Part shown: piece after piece, positions 1-10,099 of the stretch | Layout of the letters: each line of letters starts with the position of its first letter | How positions within the stretch are numbered: the stretch's first letter is position 1 | Assembly: GCA_013400115.1 (NCBI GenBank) | Contig: VXBP01010393.1 | Coordinates: forward strand, 547,395-611,394 | From: Rhinopomastus cyanomelas | Lineage: Eukaryota; Chordata; Aves; Bucerotiformes; Rhinopomastidae | Direction of reading: 5' to 3' | Length of the DNA stretch: 64,000 nt | Notes under the pieces: model-generated | The model's database searches: none | What the model was told of the DNA's origin: nothing | What the model saw: only the letters and a program-made list of their open reading frames with translations | Made by a program: the position numbers and the translations under genes

Positions 1-437
1 CTGGGATGAGGGGGGGGTTCAGGGGGGCTTCCCCGCGGCAGCTGGGGTCCTCCAAGAGCCCGCCTGCACCCAGTGGGTGCTCTGCAGGAGGAATCTCTGT
101 GCCAGGGTTCCTCCTGCCTGGGGAGCAGGGGGCACCCCGTGGGGCTTGTGGCTGGATGAGCTTTTCTTTCTCCCTTCTTCTTTCTGTTAACAATGGTCAG
201 ACTTTGCTCCTGCTGAGCGGAGAACCCCAAAACCTGCCACCCCAATGCACAAACCTGCAGAGGGCAAACAACCCCTTGCCTCTGGGTTTGCGTAACCCAC
301 CCCCCAAACCCTTCTGTTGTGCCTTGGGCTGAGTTTTCTTGGCCTTGGAGCCATGGAAACTGGGCTCTCATATCCAAGGTTCCTACGTGACCTACTTGTT
401 ATCATCACACAGCGCCTCTCCCACTGCCCAGCCGAGA
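1..437. other. GC-rich sequence, no gene seen
   Basis: No repeat family or exon is recognised. Runs of G near the left edge (positions about 8-30) could form a G-quadruplex. Open frames here are short and unlike any protein known to me. Confidence 0.4.
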
Positions 438-735
438 GAGAAGGCCACTGGCATCCGGGGGGGGGATCAGAACAGGGGTGGTTGGTGGATGGAGAGAGGT
501 TCTCCTGCCCCTCTGCTCTGCCCTGGGGAGACCACAGCTGGAATCTTGTGTCCAGCTCTGGGCCTCTCTGTTCCAGAAGGACACAGAGCTGCTGCAGAGA
601 GCGCAGCGCAGAGCCACAGGGGTGGTGGAGAGAGAGGAGCATCTCCCTGCTGGGGAAAGGCTGAGGGAGCTGGGGCTGGGAAAAAAGGAGCCTGAGGGGT
701 GACCCCGTGAATGTTGATCAGTGTGTGACAAATAT
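438..735 (+). mobile_element. CR1 LINE fragment, group A, no 3' tail
   Basis: It starts in the ORF2 stretch that reads 'aaggcca.tggcatcc' in better copies. It continues through the 'ggagaccacagctggaatc' and 'gctgagggagctggggct' blocks to GTTGATCAGTGTGTGA. It stops there, about 280 bp short of the expected CR1 3' end. CR1 copies are normally 5'-truncated, so a missing 3' end implies a later deletion or rearrangement. Confidence 0.85.
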
Positions 736-789
736 GTTCAGGAATCCCAGAACATTAGGGGCTGGAAGGAAAGAGAAAGGGGGGGAAGA

Positions 790-978
790 AGAATCACAGC
801 ATCACACAGCGTTAGGGATGGGAAGGGACCTCCAAAGATCATCCAGCCCGATCCCCCCAACACAGCAGGATCCCCTAGATCCAGTCTTTAGGGATGGGAA
901 GGGATCTCAAAAGATCATCCAGCCCAAGCCCCCTGCCACAGCAGGATCCCCTGGATCCAGTCAGACAGGAACATCCTG
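790..978 (-). mobile_element. CR1 LINE 3' end, group A, duplicated tail
   Basis: Two copies of the CR1 tail lie in tandem, both reading toward the left edge. The first has the 'ggaagggacctccaaagatc' block at about 821-840. The second starts about 76 bp later, joined at 'gatccagtctttaggg'. The body breaks off after 'agtcagacaggaac'. The same join recurs at 41.6, 46.8, 52.8 and 59.7 kb. Confidence 0.85.
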
Positions 979-1830
979 AAGCTCTTCAGGCAACGAGCTC
1001 CTGGGCAGACTCTCCATCCCCAGCAGATGGATGGACCAAGACCCACTACGTCCATTGAATCCAAGGCTGGACAGCTTCCTGAGGGAATCTCAGGGCATCT
1101 TTCTGCTGAGAGGTTCAAACCCTGCGATGCCAGGACAGGCTGCTGAAGCCCTTTGTGCTCGATCGGAGTCATCCAATCATCGAGGTGCTGCAGCAGCCCC
1201 TGGCACAGCCCTGCACCCAGGGATGCAAAGTGTCTGCTTTGAATAACGATGCTCCTTTACCTGTGGCTCCAATTACGTGGGCGAGTGGAACTGGTTGTGC
1301 GGGGACGAGCCCATGGCTGCCCGTTGGGGCTCTCTGAGCTTTGAGCAGAGGGGACAATTACTGGGGACCTGTTTGGGCAGCACCAGACCTGTTGCTGTTG
1401 CTCAGCTTCCTTCTTTTTGAGTTAAAAAGCCCCAAACGTGGAGGGGCTCCTCAGATCGTCACCGTTTCCTGGGTCCTTCAGGCTGGACACCAGGACAGTC
1501 CCAGCAGGAACCACACCATCGCTCCAGACCCAACAGCATCATGCCAGGTGCTGTGGGATTTTGCAGACCCTATTTCAGGGGGATGAACACCCCCAAGATG
1601 TAGCCAGACTGGGCTTTGCGGGGAAGGCCAGAGCTCAGGATGGTCCCCATGGGAGCTGGAGGGTGTCCCCAGGTCTGTGCTTGGTGTCCTCAGCGTCCTG
1701 GAGCCTGTCCTGGGCAGCTGGCACCAGGACGTTGGTGCATCCCACTGTTTTGGGGAGGGATCCTAATGAGCGGGAGGAGCGGGAGGCTCCATCCATCCCA
1801 CTGGGCAACCCTCACACACCCCACGTGTGT
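979..1830. other. Unique sequence, no gene seen
   Basis: Mixed-composition sequence with no repeat I recognise. Short open frames on both strands have no family features, and no splice-bounded exon could be supported. Confidence 0.4.
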
Positions 1831-1992
1831 TTTGAGGTTTCATTTTAGGGTTTATGAGTTTTTTTAGAGGTTTTTTTAAGTGGATTTTTTAGGGTTTTTT
1901 TAGGTTTCTTTTTAGGGGTTTTTTTTGAGAGGATTTTTTAGGGTTTTTTTAAAAGATTTTTTTAAAGAGGTTTTTTANAAAGAATTTTCTAA
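1831..1992 (+). repeat. T-rich low-complexity tract
   Basis: The tract is runs of 5-8 T separated by AGGG, GAGG or AAG. It is a degenerate short repeat with an approximate 'ttttttaggg' unit. It abuts CpG-rich sequence beginning at about 1993. A single N lies inside it, probably because homopolymers sequence badly. Confidence 0.8.
1978..1978. other. Single ambiguous base (N)
   Basis: One N sits inside the T-rich tract, so the length and sequence of the tract are uncertain. Confidence 0.98.
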
Positions 1993-2780
1993 GCAGCGTC
2001 GGGCTCAAGAGGCTGGGGCTGGCCGGCCGGTGAGTGGAAGCAGGACATCGCGGCGAGCGCCGGGGCCACGGCCAGAGCCGGATTCCCAGACTACAGACGA
2101 GCTCATTCATCCCCGCAGGATGACGGCAGGGAGCGGGATCGCGATCCCTTCCCGAGGGACTTTCAGAGCGAACAATGGCTGAAGACATTAGATAATGGGT
2201 CTGCAATTAGCGGCCCCGGCCAGTTCCAGGCGGGAGCTGGGAAAAGCCTCTCTCTTGTCGACTGAAGCCCCGTCGCACATTTGGGTGGAGAAACGAAACC
2301 GCGGGGCTGCCCCCAACCCGGCGAGGAGACCGCTGCAGCTCTGACACTCCGGAACCAGGGGAGAGGAGCGGCGATGACGAAAGGGAGAGGAATGAAGTGA
2401 TGAAGGCGGGAGGGACGTCACGGCTGCAGGGCCGCCCCAGCTCTGGCTGAGCCTCACCCACTCCTCTTCATCTTCCAGAAGACGGGAAGGGTTGAGGAAG
2501 CAGGGCCACGGTTCTCCCAGGCGAAAGCATTCGACGTGAGTGTGGATTTTGCCAGAGTAATCAGTGCGAGGAGATGCTCGCCAGGCTCTCTCCTTGGAGA
2601 AGCAGCTCTCCCGGCCACCAAGAGACGGGCAGAGCCGAGCCAGGCTGCAAAGAAAATGGGCTAAAGTCCTGCCGAGGCTTCCGTCCAGCCAAATCCAATC
2701 CTATTTCTTCAGCAACCCGGCGGCGTGGGGCTCGCTCGGATGAAGGGTTCCGCCCTCGGCTGGCGTCGAATAGATCAGCG
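1993..2780. promoter_or_regulatory. CpG-rich segment with a SOX/homeodomain islet
   Basis: CpG-dense sequence follows the T-rich tract. At 2171-2220 there is an AT-richer islet. It has AACAATGG (SOX-type, 2171-2178), ATTAGATAAT and CAATTAG (homeodomain-type). No repeat or coding signal overlaps it. Regulatory function is inferred from composition only. Confidence 0.35.
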
Positions 2781-2995
2781 TGTTTTGCAGCTGATAAAGT
2801 CTCTTTAAAAATTCATTAAAGAAGAAAGAGGCTGGCGAGAGGCAGCTGAGATTGCAGCCTGAAAGCCTCTTCCAGCAGCCTCTTCCCGCTCCGCGTCGCG
2901 CTGGAACTGCCAGTCTCGCCCCCACCGCCCCCTGCTCCCTGCTGGAGGAAATGTCAAGGGATGTAATTAATAAGAACTAATTAACCTCACGAGAT
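2781..2995. promoter_or_regulatory. Candidate enhancer islet
   Basis: Two AT-rich patches lie in GC-rich surroundings. One holds a GATAA core and TTAAAAATTCATTAAAG near 2792-2821. The other has two TAATTA palindromes at 2964-2969 and 2978-2983. Closely paired TAATTA sites are typical of LIM- or paired-class homeodomain enhancers. No alignment was available to test conservation. Confidence 0.4.
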
Positions 2996-3560
2996 GCTCT
3001 TGTTGCTGGTGGCCCCGGCGCGTCTATTGCCCGAGTCCCGCCCGGGGAGGGCTCCTTCCCCCCCGCCGTCTCTCCCAGCGGCTGCAGACGAGGGAGCGGA
3101 GGCAGCTCGGTCGCTCTGAGGAGACGCGGCGGGGGGACGGGGCGGACAAAGCGCCTCGCACGGTCCACTACCACTTGATGTACAGAAAGTGATTAAACCG
3201 GGAGGCAGGCGGCTCGGCTCAGGGCGCAGGCGGGCTGGGTCGTCCTCACGCATGGGCAGCGCGATGCGCGCACCCGCCACGGCCACGCGTGAGGAATTAG
3301 AGCCGTTAGCACAGCGCGGCGGAGCAGATGGTCCGCGCTCGGCAGTGCTCCGGGAGCCCCGCCTCATCGCCCGGAGAGCCCAGGCTGCGCTCGGCGGTGA
3401 CGCGCCCCGCAGAGCACCGGCGCCCCGCTCCCTTCCGCACGGATGGCTCCCCCGACGCGGCTGCTCCCGCGGCCCCGCCGTGCGGCAGACGGTCTTGCGG
3501 GGACGCCCGAGGCACCCTCTGACCCGCAAGCGTCCCGAGAAGAGGAGCTTCTCTTCCTCC
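2996..3560. other. CpG island
   Basis: CpG dinucleotides are dense throughout, for example around 3410-3520, with C+G clearly dominant. Frames are open on both strands because of the composition. I see no start codon context or conserved peptide that would make any of them a gene. Confidence 0.6.
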
Positions 3561-3639
3561 CCTGGCCTTGAGCCGAGCTGCGTGTGCAGCAGAGCCGGGG
3601 GCTATCCCCAGAAGATCCCGCGGGAGCCCTGCTCAAGTC

Positions 3640-3744
3640 GCTCGGCCACGGATGAGCATCTGGAAGAGGCAGGAGAAGACAGAGAGCAAGTGGCAAAATC
3701 ATTACTAATTGCAAAGGTGGTTCTTAATCCCCTCGGTGATTAAG
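3640..3744. promoter_or_regulatory. Candidate regulatory islet left of the minisatellite
   Basis: AT-richer unique sequence with ATTACTAATTGCAAAG (about 3701-3716) and two TAAT cores. Its last 23 bp (3722-3744) resemble part of the adjacent 61-bp minisatellite unit, at about 17 of 21 aligned positions. The array may have been seeded here. Confidence 0.35.
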
Positions 3745-5100
3745 CACAGGGAGGCTCTGGACCCACCTAATCCCATCAGCGCTTGATGCTGGAGCAGCCT
3801 GTCAGCACAGGGAGGCTCTAGACCCACCTAATCCCATCAGTGCTTGATGCTGGAGCAGCCTGTCAGCACAGGGAGGCTCTGGACCCACCTAATCCCATCG
3901 GTGGTTGATGCTGGAGCAGCCTGTCAGCACAGGGAGGCTCTGGACCCACCTAATCCCATCGGTGCTTGATGCTGGAGCAGCCTGTCAGCACAGGGAGGCT
4001 CTGGACCCACCTAATCCCATCGGTGCTTGATGCTGGAGCAGCCTGTCAGCACAGGGAGGCTCTGGACCCACCTAATCCCATCGGTGCTTGATGCTGGAGC
4101 AGCCTGTCAGCACAGGGAGGCTCTGGACCCACCTAATCCCATCGGTGCTTGATGCTGGAGCAGCCTGTCAGCACAGGGAGGCTCTGGACCCACCTAATCC
4201 CATCGGTGCTTGATGCTGGAGCAGCCTGTCAGCACAGGGAGGCTCTGGACCCACCTAATCCCATCGGTGCTTGATGCTGGAGCAGCCTGTCAGCACAGGG
4301 AGGCTCTGGACCCACCTAATCCCATCAGTGCTTGATGCTGGAGCAGCCTGTCAGCACAGGGAGGCTCTGGACCCACCTAATCCCATCAGTGCTTGATGCT
4401 GGAGCAGCCTGTCAGCACAGGGAGGCTCTAGACCCACCTAATCCCATCAGTGCTTGATGCTGGAGCAGCCTGTCAGCACAGGGAGGCTCTGGACCCACCT
4501 AATCCCATCGGTGCTTGATGCTGGAGCAGCCTGTCAGCACAGGGAGGCTCTGGACCCACCTAATCCCATCGGTGCTTGATGCTGGAGCAGCCTGTCAGCA
4601 CAGGGAGGCTCTGGACCCACCTAATCCCATCGGTGCTTGATGCTGGAGCAGCCTGTCAGCACAGGGAGGCTCTGGACCCACCTAATCCCATCGGTGCTTG
4701 ATGCTGGAGCAGCCTGTCAGCACAGGGAGGCTCTGGACCCACCTAATCCCATCGGTGCTTGATGCTGGAGCAGCCTGTCAGCACAGGGAGGCTCTGGACC
4801 CACCTAATCCCATCGGTGCTTGATGCTGGAGCAGCCTGTCAGCACAGGGAGGCTCTAGACCCACCTAATCCCATCGGTGCTTGATGCTGGAGCAGCCTGT
4901 CAGCACAGGGAGGCTCTGGACCCACCTAATCCCATCGGTGGTTGATGCTGGAGCAGCCTGTCAGCACAGGGAGGCTCTGGACCCACCTAATCCCATCGGT
5001 GCTTGATGCTGGAGCAGCCTGTCAGCACAGGGAGGCTCTAGACCCACCTAATCCCATCGGTGGTTGATGCTGGAGCAGCCTGTCAGCACAGGGAGGCTCT
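3745..5100 (+). repeat. 61-bp minisatellite, about 22 units
   Basis: Twenty-two nearly identical 61-bp units run head to tail from CACAGGGAGGCTCTGGACCC to a partial unit ending at 5100. Most variation is at three places: CTCTGG or CTCTAG, CATCAG or CATCGG, and GTGCTTG or GTGGTTG. Every unit has CCTAATCCC, which contains TAATCC, the core site of K50 homeodomain proteins such as OTX, PITX and GSC. The unit is not a multiple of three and encodes no open frame across the array. Very high identity points to recent expansion, so length may vary between individuals. Confidence 0.97.
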
Positions 5101-5180
5101 CAGCCCCACCACAGTCCCCTTGGTCTGTGCTACTATGCCTTCATTCACTCCAAAGCAGCAGCCCTGAGGGCAGCCACGAT

Positions 5181-5255
5181 CACAGACTCACAGAATCATG
5201 GATGTTGGAAGGGATCTCCTAGATCATCCAGTCCATCTGTCAACCCAGCCCCATC
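5181..5255 (-). mobile_element. CR1 LINE 3' tail
   Basis: It has the octamer-like start 'cagactcacagaatcat' followed by 'ggaagggatctcctagatca' and 'tccagtcc', the antisense CR1 tail. Little more than the tail remains. Confidence 0.75.
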
Positions 5256-5439
5256 CTGGATGATCTCCCTTCCAGCCCCGAGCATTCAGTGACCCCACAA
5301 GACAAAGATCTCATGGAAGCAGTGTGAGGAGATGTAAGAAAGACGCTTGAATCCAGCTCTGGGCCCAGGCAGATCTGCTTTAAGTCACCCGAGTCACCGG
5401 GGCCCGGCGCGAGGAGCTGATGGAGGGCTCAGCTCCCTC

Positions 5440-5600
5440 GCTCGCTCGGCTGCGATAACTCTCCTGCAGCAGCAGCGCCGCAGCCGCTCGCGCTGAGAGC
5501 TCCTCCGCGCCTCAGATGAAGTTTAAATTGGCTCCGGCCACGTGGGCCATGATTTAAAATTTGTTATCTGAGCTCAATAGTCCATTAAACAACAGGGAAA
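5440..5600. promoter_or_regulatory. Candidate enhancer with an E-box
   Basis: CpG-rich sequence passes into an AT-rich islet with a CACGTG E-box (5539-5544), TTATCT (a GATA-type core, 5564-5569) and TTTAAATTGG / TCCATTAAAC elements. No repeat covers it. Function is inferred from motif density only. Confidence 0.38.
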
Positions 5601-5930
5601 AAAACCAGCCAGCCCCTCGCTGCTGAGAGCCGCTCAAAACCGTCGCGGGAGCCCTGAAATGAGCCCTGAGAGCGACGACGAGAGGGAGCAGCACGAGCGT
5701 CTTGCTCCTGAGACAGAGCGACCGCTCCGGGCCACAGCCGAGCGCGGGCTCCGAGTCAGGCCAGGGGACAACCCAGTGGAGGGTCATGAGCACCACAACC
5801 ACGATTTGATTCCATTTGAGCTTTCCCCCCTGGTTTTGGGGTTTTTTTTCCAATAAACCACTTCAATGAGATTGGGGTCATCACGGGGATGAGCGGCTTG
5901 TGCTGCCTCCGGTGCCTCCCCATCAGCCAC

Positions 5931-6005
5931 ATCACCACTTGGACTGGGTGATCTTTCGGGGTCCCTTCCAACCCCTAATGCCCTGTGGTTCTCCGTGTGA
6001 TTCAG
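5931..6005 (+). mobile_element. CR1 LINE 3' tail, group A
   Basis: It has 'ttggactgggtgatctttc' and 'ggtcccttccaacccctaat' followed by a degenerate octamer. Only the tail is retained; upstream sequence is not CR1. Confidence 0.85.
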
Positions 6006-6880
6006 AGCACCACTGGGTCCACTTGGTGCCACCTCGCAGTTCCCTGCCTGGGACGGAGCTGCTTGGCAGGAGGAACAAGCAGGGCTGGAAGTCTTGAGAG
6101 CTTGAACCCATCCCCTGCTCTCCCAGGGGCTGACGGGCCCTCGGTGCCCACCCCTGCCCAGCCACCCCCACCCAACAGACAGAACCAGGCTCTTCCTGCA
6201 CTGATCTGTCAGTCGCAGGCAGTTTTCTTCACCTCCACCAGGAAGGACCAGGGATCCCAGCCAGCCACACCATCACCTCCCATTACCAGCCTGCACCTTG
6301 ACACTCCTCCAGGGGATCCTGCTCTCTGCAAGCTGCCTGCTCAAGTCAAGTCTCTGCTTATTCCCTTCTGCATCACAGCTTCATCTTCCCCCCGCTTCTG
6401 TCCCCACGAAGGCTGTTAAACGCCGCCAGAACCTCCTCCACAGGCTGGTTCTCTCCAGGAAGCAGCGAGGCTCTGTCTACCCTCGTGAAGCGAGCTCTCC
6501 ATCCTCCACCCCACCCTAACGACTGCGCAGTCACCCCTCTCCGAGCCTGACACATCCCGCCCCCTCTTCCCTGAGGGAAAGACCTCCAGACCCCCGATAC
6601 CTGGGGCAGCATCATCCTGTTTCGGGGTAGCTCTCCCGTAGGAGCCAAATGACAGGTTTCCCTAGGAGAAGGCGACTCCACCACGTCGTTAGAGAGCCCA
6701 TCAGACACCCCCTTGGCAACAGCGATGCGCCCCGGCGGGCACCAAGCCCCTGCTGCCTGCAGCACCCCAGGGCCGGAGGTGGGGCCTGGCGGTGCTGTGC
6801 CGCAGCTCGGGGCCGCGCAGAGGGTAGAGCAGGCAGCCGCGGGGCTGCTCTAAGTGGTCTGTCAGCGCTCCCCCATCCCC
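6006..6880. other. Unique GC-rich sequence, no gene seen
   Basis: No recognised repeat or exon. Several open frames overlap on both strands and look compositional. Confidence 0.4.
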
Positions 6881-6884
6881 GCGC

Positions 6885-6990
6885 CTGGCAGAGATTGAAA
6901 TGGCTTCTGGCAATTTCCGGGGCCATCGCCATCAATCAGGAGCCTAACAAGTCCATTACTGTCAGCTGACAGCTCACAACACGCAGCTCT
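6885..6990. promoter_or_regulatory. Candidate enhancer with a MEIS/E-box palindrome
   Basis: It has ATCAATCA (6931-6938, PBX-like) and a perfect 14-bp palindrome CTGTCAGCTGACAG at 6959-6972. The palindrome holds two inverted TGTCA/TGACA half sites around a CAGCTG E-box. It lies in non-repetitive sequence with raised AT content. Confidence 0.4.
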
Positions 6991-8050
6991 GCTCCCGCAA
7001 CGGCTGCGCTGGCAGAGCCTGAATGACTCGCAGCATCCAGCTCCCGGGGTGCTCCTGCCTCGACTCGCTCAGCCCGGCCTGGGTGGTCCCCACGCCGGCA
7101 GAGTCAGGCCCCCCAGCCCCGGTCCCTGCCCCTTGCGCTGGGGCTCTGCCGGCTCGTGGGGGAATGGAGCCGGGAAAACCCTGCAGGAGCAGCAGTGGGG
7201 ATGGAAAGGTGGGGGGAGACCAGTAATTACGTTTTGAAGCCAGAACACCTCAGGGCACTTTGCCCAGACGGGGGGTAGATGGTCCATCCCTGCGAGTGCC
7301 CGACGCCAGGCTGGAGCAACCCGCTCCAGCGGCAGGTTGGCGCTGGCCGGACTTTGAGGCTCCTTCCAACCAACCCCAAGCTGTCCTGCCATTGCGCGGC
7401 AGGTGCCAGCAGGAAGCCCCGTCGAGGGCCGTCTCCTCCCTGTCAGGCGTGACGGGGACATAAATCCCAGCCCTACGCAGCTGACCCGAGCCCGAAGCCT
7501 CGAGAGCACCGTGGCTGCCCGGCGGCCGTGAGCCTTGTGGCAGAGGCGCCACGCTGGCCCCGCAGCAGCCCGCCTGCTTCCTCATCCTCCTCAGGACCCC
7601 TAAAGGAGCCTCGCGCGAGCCCTCCGCCGTTCCCCTCTTCCTTCTGCCCTGGCTAGGGCTGATGGCTGCTGATTAGGCAGCCCTAATTAGCCCCAAGCCC
7701 CCCTCGTCGCTGCTCATCAGCTCGAGGGCGCTGCAGCGGGGAGCAAACCCCACAGATGCGCGTTCCCTTTATTCCTCGTGCCACGAGGAGGACCGTCGGC
7801 TGCCACTGCCAGCGGCACTAGCGGTGGTGCCAAGTAATGAGGTGCTGCCGATGCTCTTCAGCAGGTCCCGGCGAGGCCCTAATTGCCTTCTGTGCTGCCA
7901 GGGCTCATTAAGGCAGCGCGGGCGGACGGAGGCCTCCGTCACAGAGCGTGGCTCGGTCCGAGGCACTGGGGGCCAGTAGTTGGACTGGATGAACCAGGCT
8001 CTGCTCAGTGTCATCTAATGAGAGGACACGGGGCAGCAGGTGTGAGCTGG
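6991..8050. other. Unique sequence with a degenerate CR1 remnant
   Basis: Mostly non-repetitive. Old CR1 3' UTR of + orientation is detectable at about 7270-7390 ('ggtccatccctgcgagtg', 'ggctccttccaaccaacc') and is mutated to a high CpG content. A CTAATTAG palindrome lies at 7683-7690. No exon is supported. Confidence 0.4.
7270..7390 (+). mobile_element. Degenerate CR1 LINE 3' end
   Basis: It retains the order of a CR1 3' UTR: the 'catccctg.gagtg' block, 'ccaggctgga', then 'ggctccttccaacc'. There are many substitutions, so this is one of the older copies in the window. Confidence 0.5.
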
Positions 8051-8052
8051 AA

Positions 8053-8147
8053 CACCCTAGGTCAGCACCATCACCCTAGGGCATTGCCATCACCCTACGT
8101 CAGCACCGTCACCCTAGAGCAGCGCCATCACCCTAGGGCAGTGCCCC
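8053..8147 (+). repeat. 19-bp tandem repeat, 5 copies
   Basis: Five 19-bp units begin CACCCTAG or CACCCTACG and contain GCAGTGCCAT variants. Copies differ at a few positions each. There is no coding significance. Confidence 0.85.
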
Positions 8148-8984
8148 AACCCCATCCCACTGGTCCCCACCACCCTCAGAGGTGCCAGCCCTCCCCTGGC
8201 AGAACCCCATGAGGAATCACAGCATGAGGAGGGGCAGATAAAGGCCCAGCAGAGCCTTTGGGACCCGCCTGGGAAGGCTGCTCCTCGGCCTTGCTCGTCA
8301 TTCTGCTAATTAAGGGCTGGTTTGGCCACGGGAAGCCCTTTGTGGGAGACGCTGCGCCCCGTCCAGCCCAAGTCTGACGACCTGTGGGCTCTGTGAAGGG
8401 AGCAACTGGGGAGCCCGGGTCGAGCCACGTTAATTACTCCTCAGTGGCGGGTGGCTGCCAGCCCCAGCCCTTGAATAGCTGTGAGTCGTTTTCCTCATGA
8501 TCGCACAGAGCGTCCTGCTCACCCCAAATTCTGCCCTCGGGGGGTCGGCGAGAGCCGCAACCCTGCTGCCAGTCCCAACGGGTCAGGGCTGGGCTGCGGA
8601 GAAGAGACTGGGACACGCTGGGACTCTGAGATTTTCGAGTCCCTTCTGGAAACAGGAGAAAGATGGAGGCTGGGGCTGGTGAGGAGCAAATCCACACCCT
8701 GCCCGCAGTGACTGCGGAAGAAAAACACCCTAGGAGCCCCCCGCCAGCATTTCGGGGCGGCTGAACCCCATAAACAGGACGAAGGTGATGCCGGCGGCTC
8801 CGCTCCCGAGAGACCCAGTTGCCCCCTCCCCGCCGCAACCAGCCCCATCGGCCGCCGCTTCCGCCGAGAGCGAAAGCTGCCGACGTGGGGTTTGATCAGA
8901 GGAGCCAAACAGCCCAATTCATTCCTGCCAGCGGCCAGGATCGCTTCTGGGGGCTCCTGCTCGCCGCAGCGGCCACCCTCGCTT
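8148..8984. other. Unique GC-rich sequence, no gene seen
   Basis: A single CTAATTAAGG motif (near 8304) stands out in GC-rich sequence. No repeat family or exon is recognised. Confidence 0.35.
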
Positions 8985-9110
8985 CTGCAGTGCGTCTGTA
9001 ATTANTGTTTTCCCCTCTCTCTCCTCTTTTCCTGTTTCAAATGTTGTGATTGATGAAATTAAACTGTGAAGCCAGGCATGAAATCTGGCTCCTCCGCAGG
9101 GCTTGCGTCT
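8985..9110. promoter_or_regulatory. Candidate regulatory islet with one N
   Basis: AT-rich, non-repetitive: GTAATTA.TGTTTTCCCC, then ATTGATGAAATTAAACTG. The base at 9005 is ambiguous. The pattern matches other islets in the window; conservation was not tested. Confidence 0.35.
9005..9005. other. Single ambiguous base (N)
   Basis: The N sits in a TAATTA-like motif and could hide a homeodomain site. Confidence 0.98.
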
Positions 9111-9349
9111 TCGTGTCTCTCTGCAGGAGAAAGCGATGCCAAGGCAGACCCGTGTCCCCCCCCGATCCGAAACGATTCCCTGGAGGAGGGGGGGGCTGTG
9201 GGGCTGTTGTGTTTTGTCCGTGTTCTCAGAGGAGGGGGCTGGGTTGGAAAACTCAAGGCTTCAGTGAAGAGACTGAGGGGCTGGAGCTGCCCTTTCAGTC
9301 TGGGGATGCTCTGCCCGGGGATCGTTGAGGGGTCTGCTTTCGGGGTGCA

Positions 9350-9424
9350 TGTCTGAGGCAGGGCAGGTGCTTGGACTCGATGACCCGGGGGGTCTTCTCC
9401 AGCCACAGTGACTCTGTGTGCACC
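9350..9424 (+). mobile_element. CR1 LINE 3' tail
   Basis: A degenerate tail: 'gcttggactcgatgacc' and 'ggtcttctccagcc', then 'gtgactctgtg'. It lies directly upstream of a longer CR1 copy in the same orientation. Confidence 0.7.
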
Positions 9425-9427
9425 CGA

Positions 9428-10092
9428 GCTCCAGGCTGGGGATAAGGGGCTGGAGAGCAGCCGGGCACAGAGGGACCTGGCAGCACTGGGTGACTACTGG
9501 TTGAACTGAAGCCAACAGGGTCCCCAGGTGGCCCAGAAGGCCAATGGCATCCTGGCTTGGATCAGCACTAGCGTGGCCAGCAGGGCTGGGGATGTCATTC
9601 TCCCCCTGGACTGGGGCACTGAGAAGGCCTCCCCTCCAGTCCTGGGGGCAGTGCTGGGCCCCTCACTGCAAGAGATGGAGGGTCTGCAGTGGGTCTGGAG
9701 AAGCAAGAAGGCTGGTGGGGAGAGGCTGAGGGAGCTGGGGGGGTTCAGCCTGGAGAAGAGGAGACTCAGGGGGGACCTTGTCCCTCTCCCCAGCTCCCTG
9801 AAGGGAGGTTGTAGCCAGCTGGGGGTCAGGCTCTTCTCCCAGGCACCCAGTGCCAGGATGAGAAGGCAGGACCAGAAGCTGTCAAGAGAGGGTTGGGGTG
9901 GATGTCAGGAAGCCCTTCCTCATGGAGAGGGTGGTCAGAGCCTGGCCTGGGCTGCCCAGGGCAGTGGGGGAGCCCCCATCCCTGGGGGTGCTGAAGGGCA
10001 GCCTGGCTGGCCCCGAGTGCCCTGGGGTGATGTGAGGTCCTCGGCTGAGCTCAGAGGGCTTCTCCAGCCTCAGCCCTTCCGTGCCGCTGTGA
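9428..10092 (+). mobile_element. CR1 LINE 3' part, group F
   Basis: About 665 bp of ORF2 C-terminal region and 3' UTR. Blocks in order are 'gccaatggcatcctggcttg', 'ggccagcagggctggg', 'gaggctgagggagctg', 'ttcagcctggagaagaggag', 'cttctcccaggcacccagtg', and a degenerate tail 'gggcttctccagcctcagcc'. It is about 90% like the copy at 18.0-18.7 kb by eye. ORF2 is frameshifted and dead. Confidence 0.9.
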
Positions 10093-10099
10093 TCGAGGG

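Noticed and set aside
1261..1340. Frame with a Trp/Cys pattern that could be a small exon
   Set aside because: No flanking splice sites in the right phase and no recognisable domain.
3745..5100. The 61-bp array as a CRISPR
   Set aside because: Units are directly contiguous with no unique spacers, and the genome is a vertebrate one.
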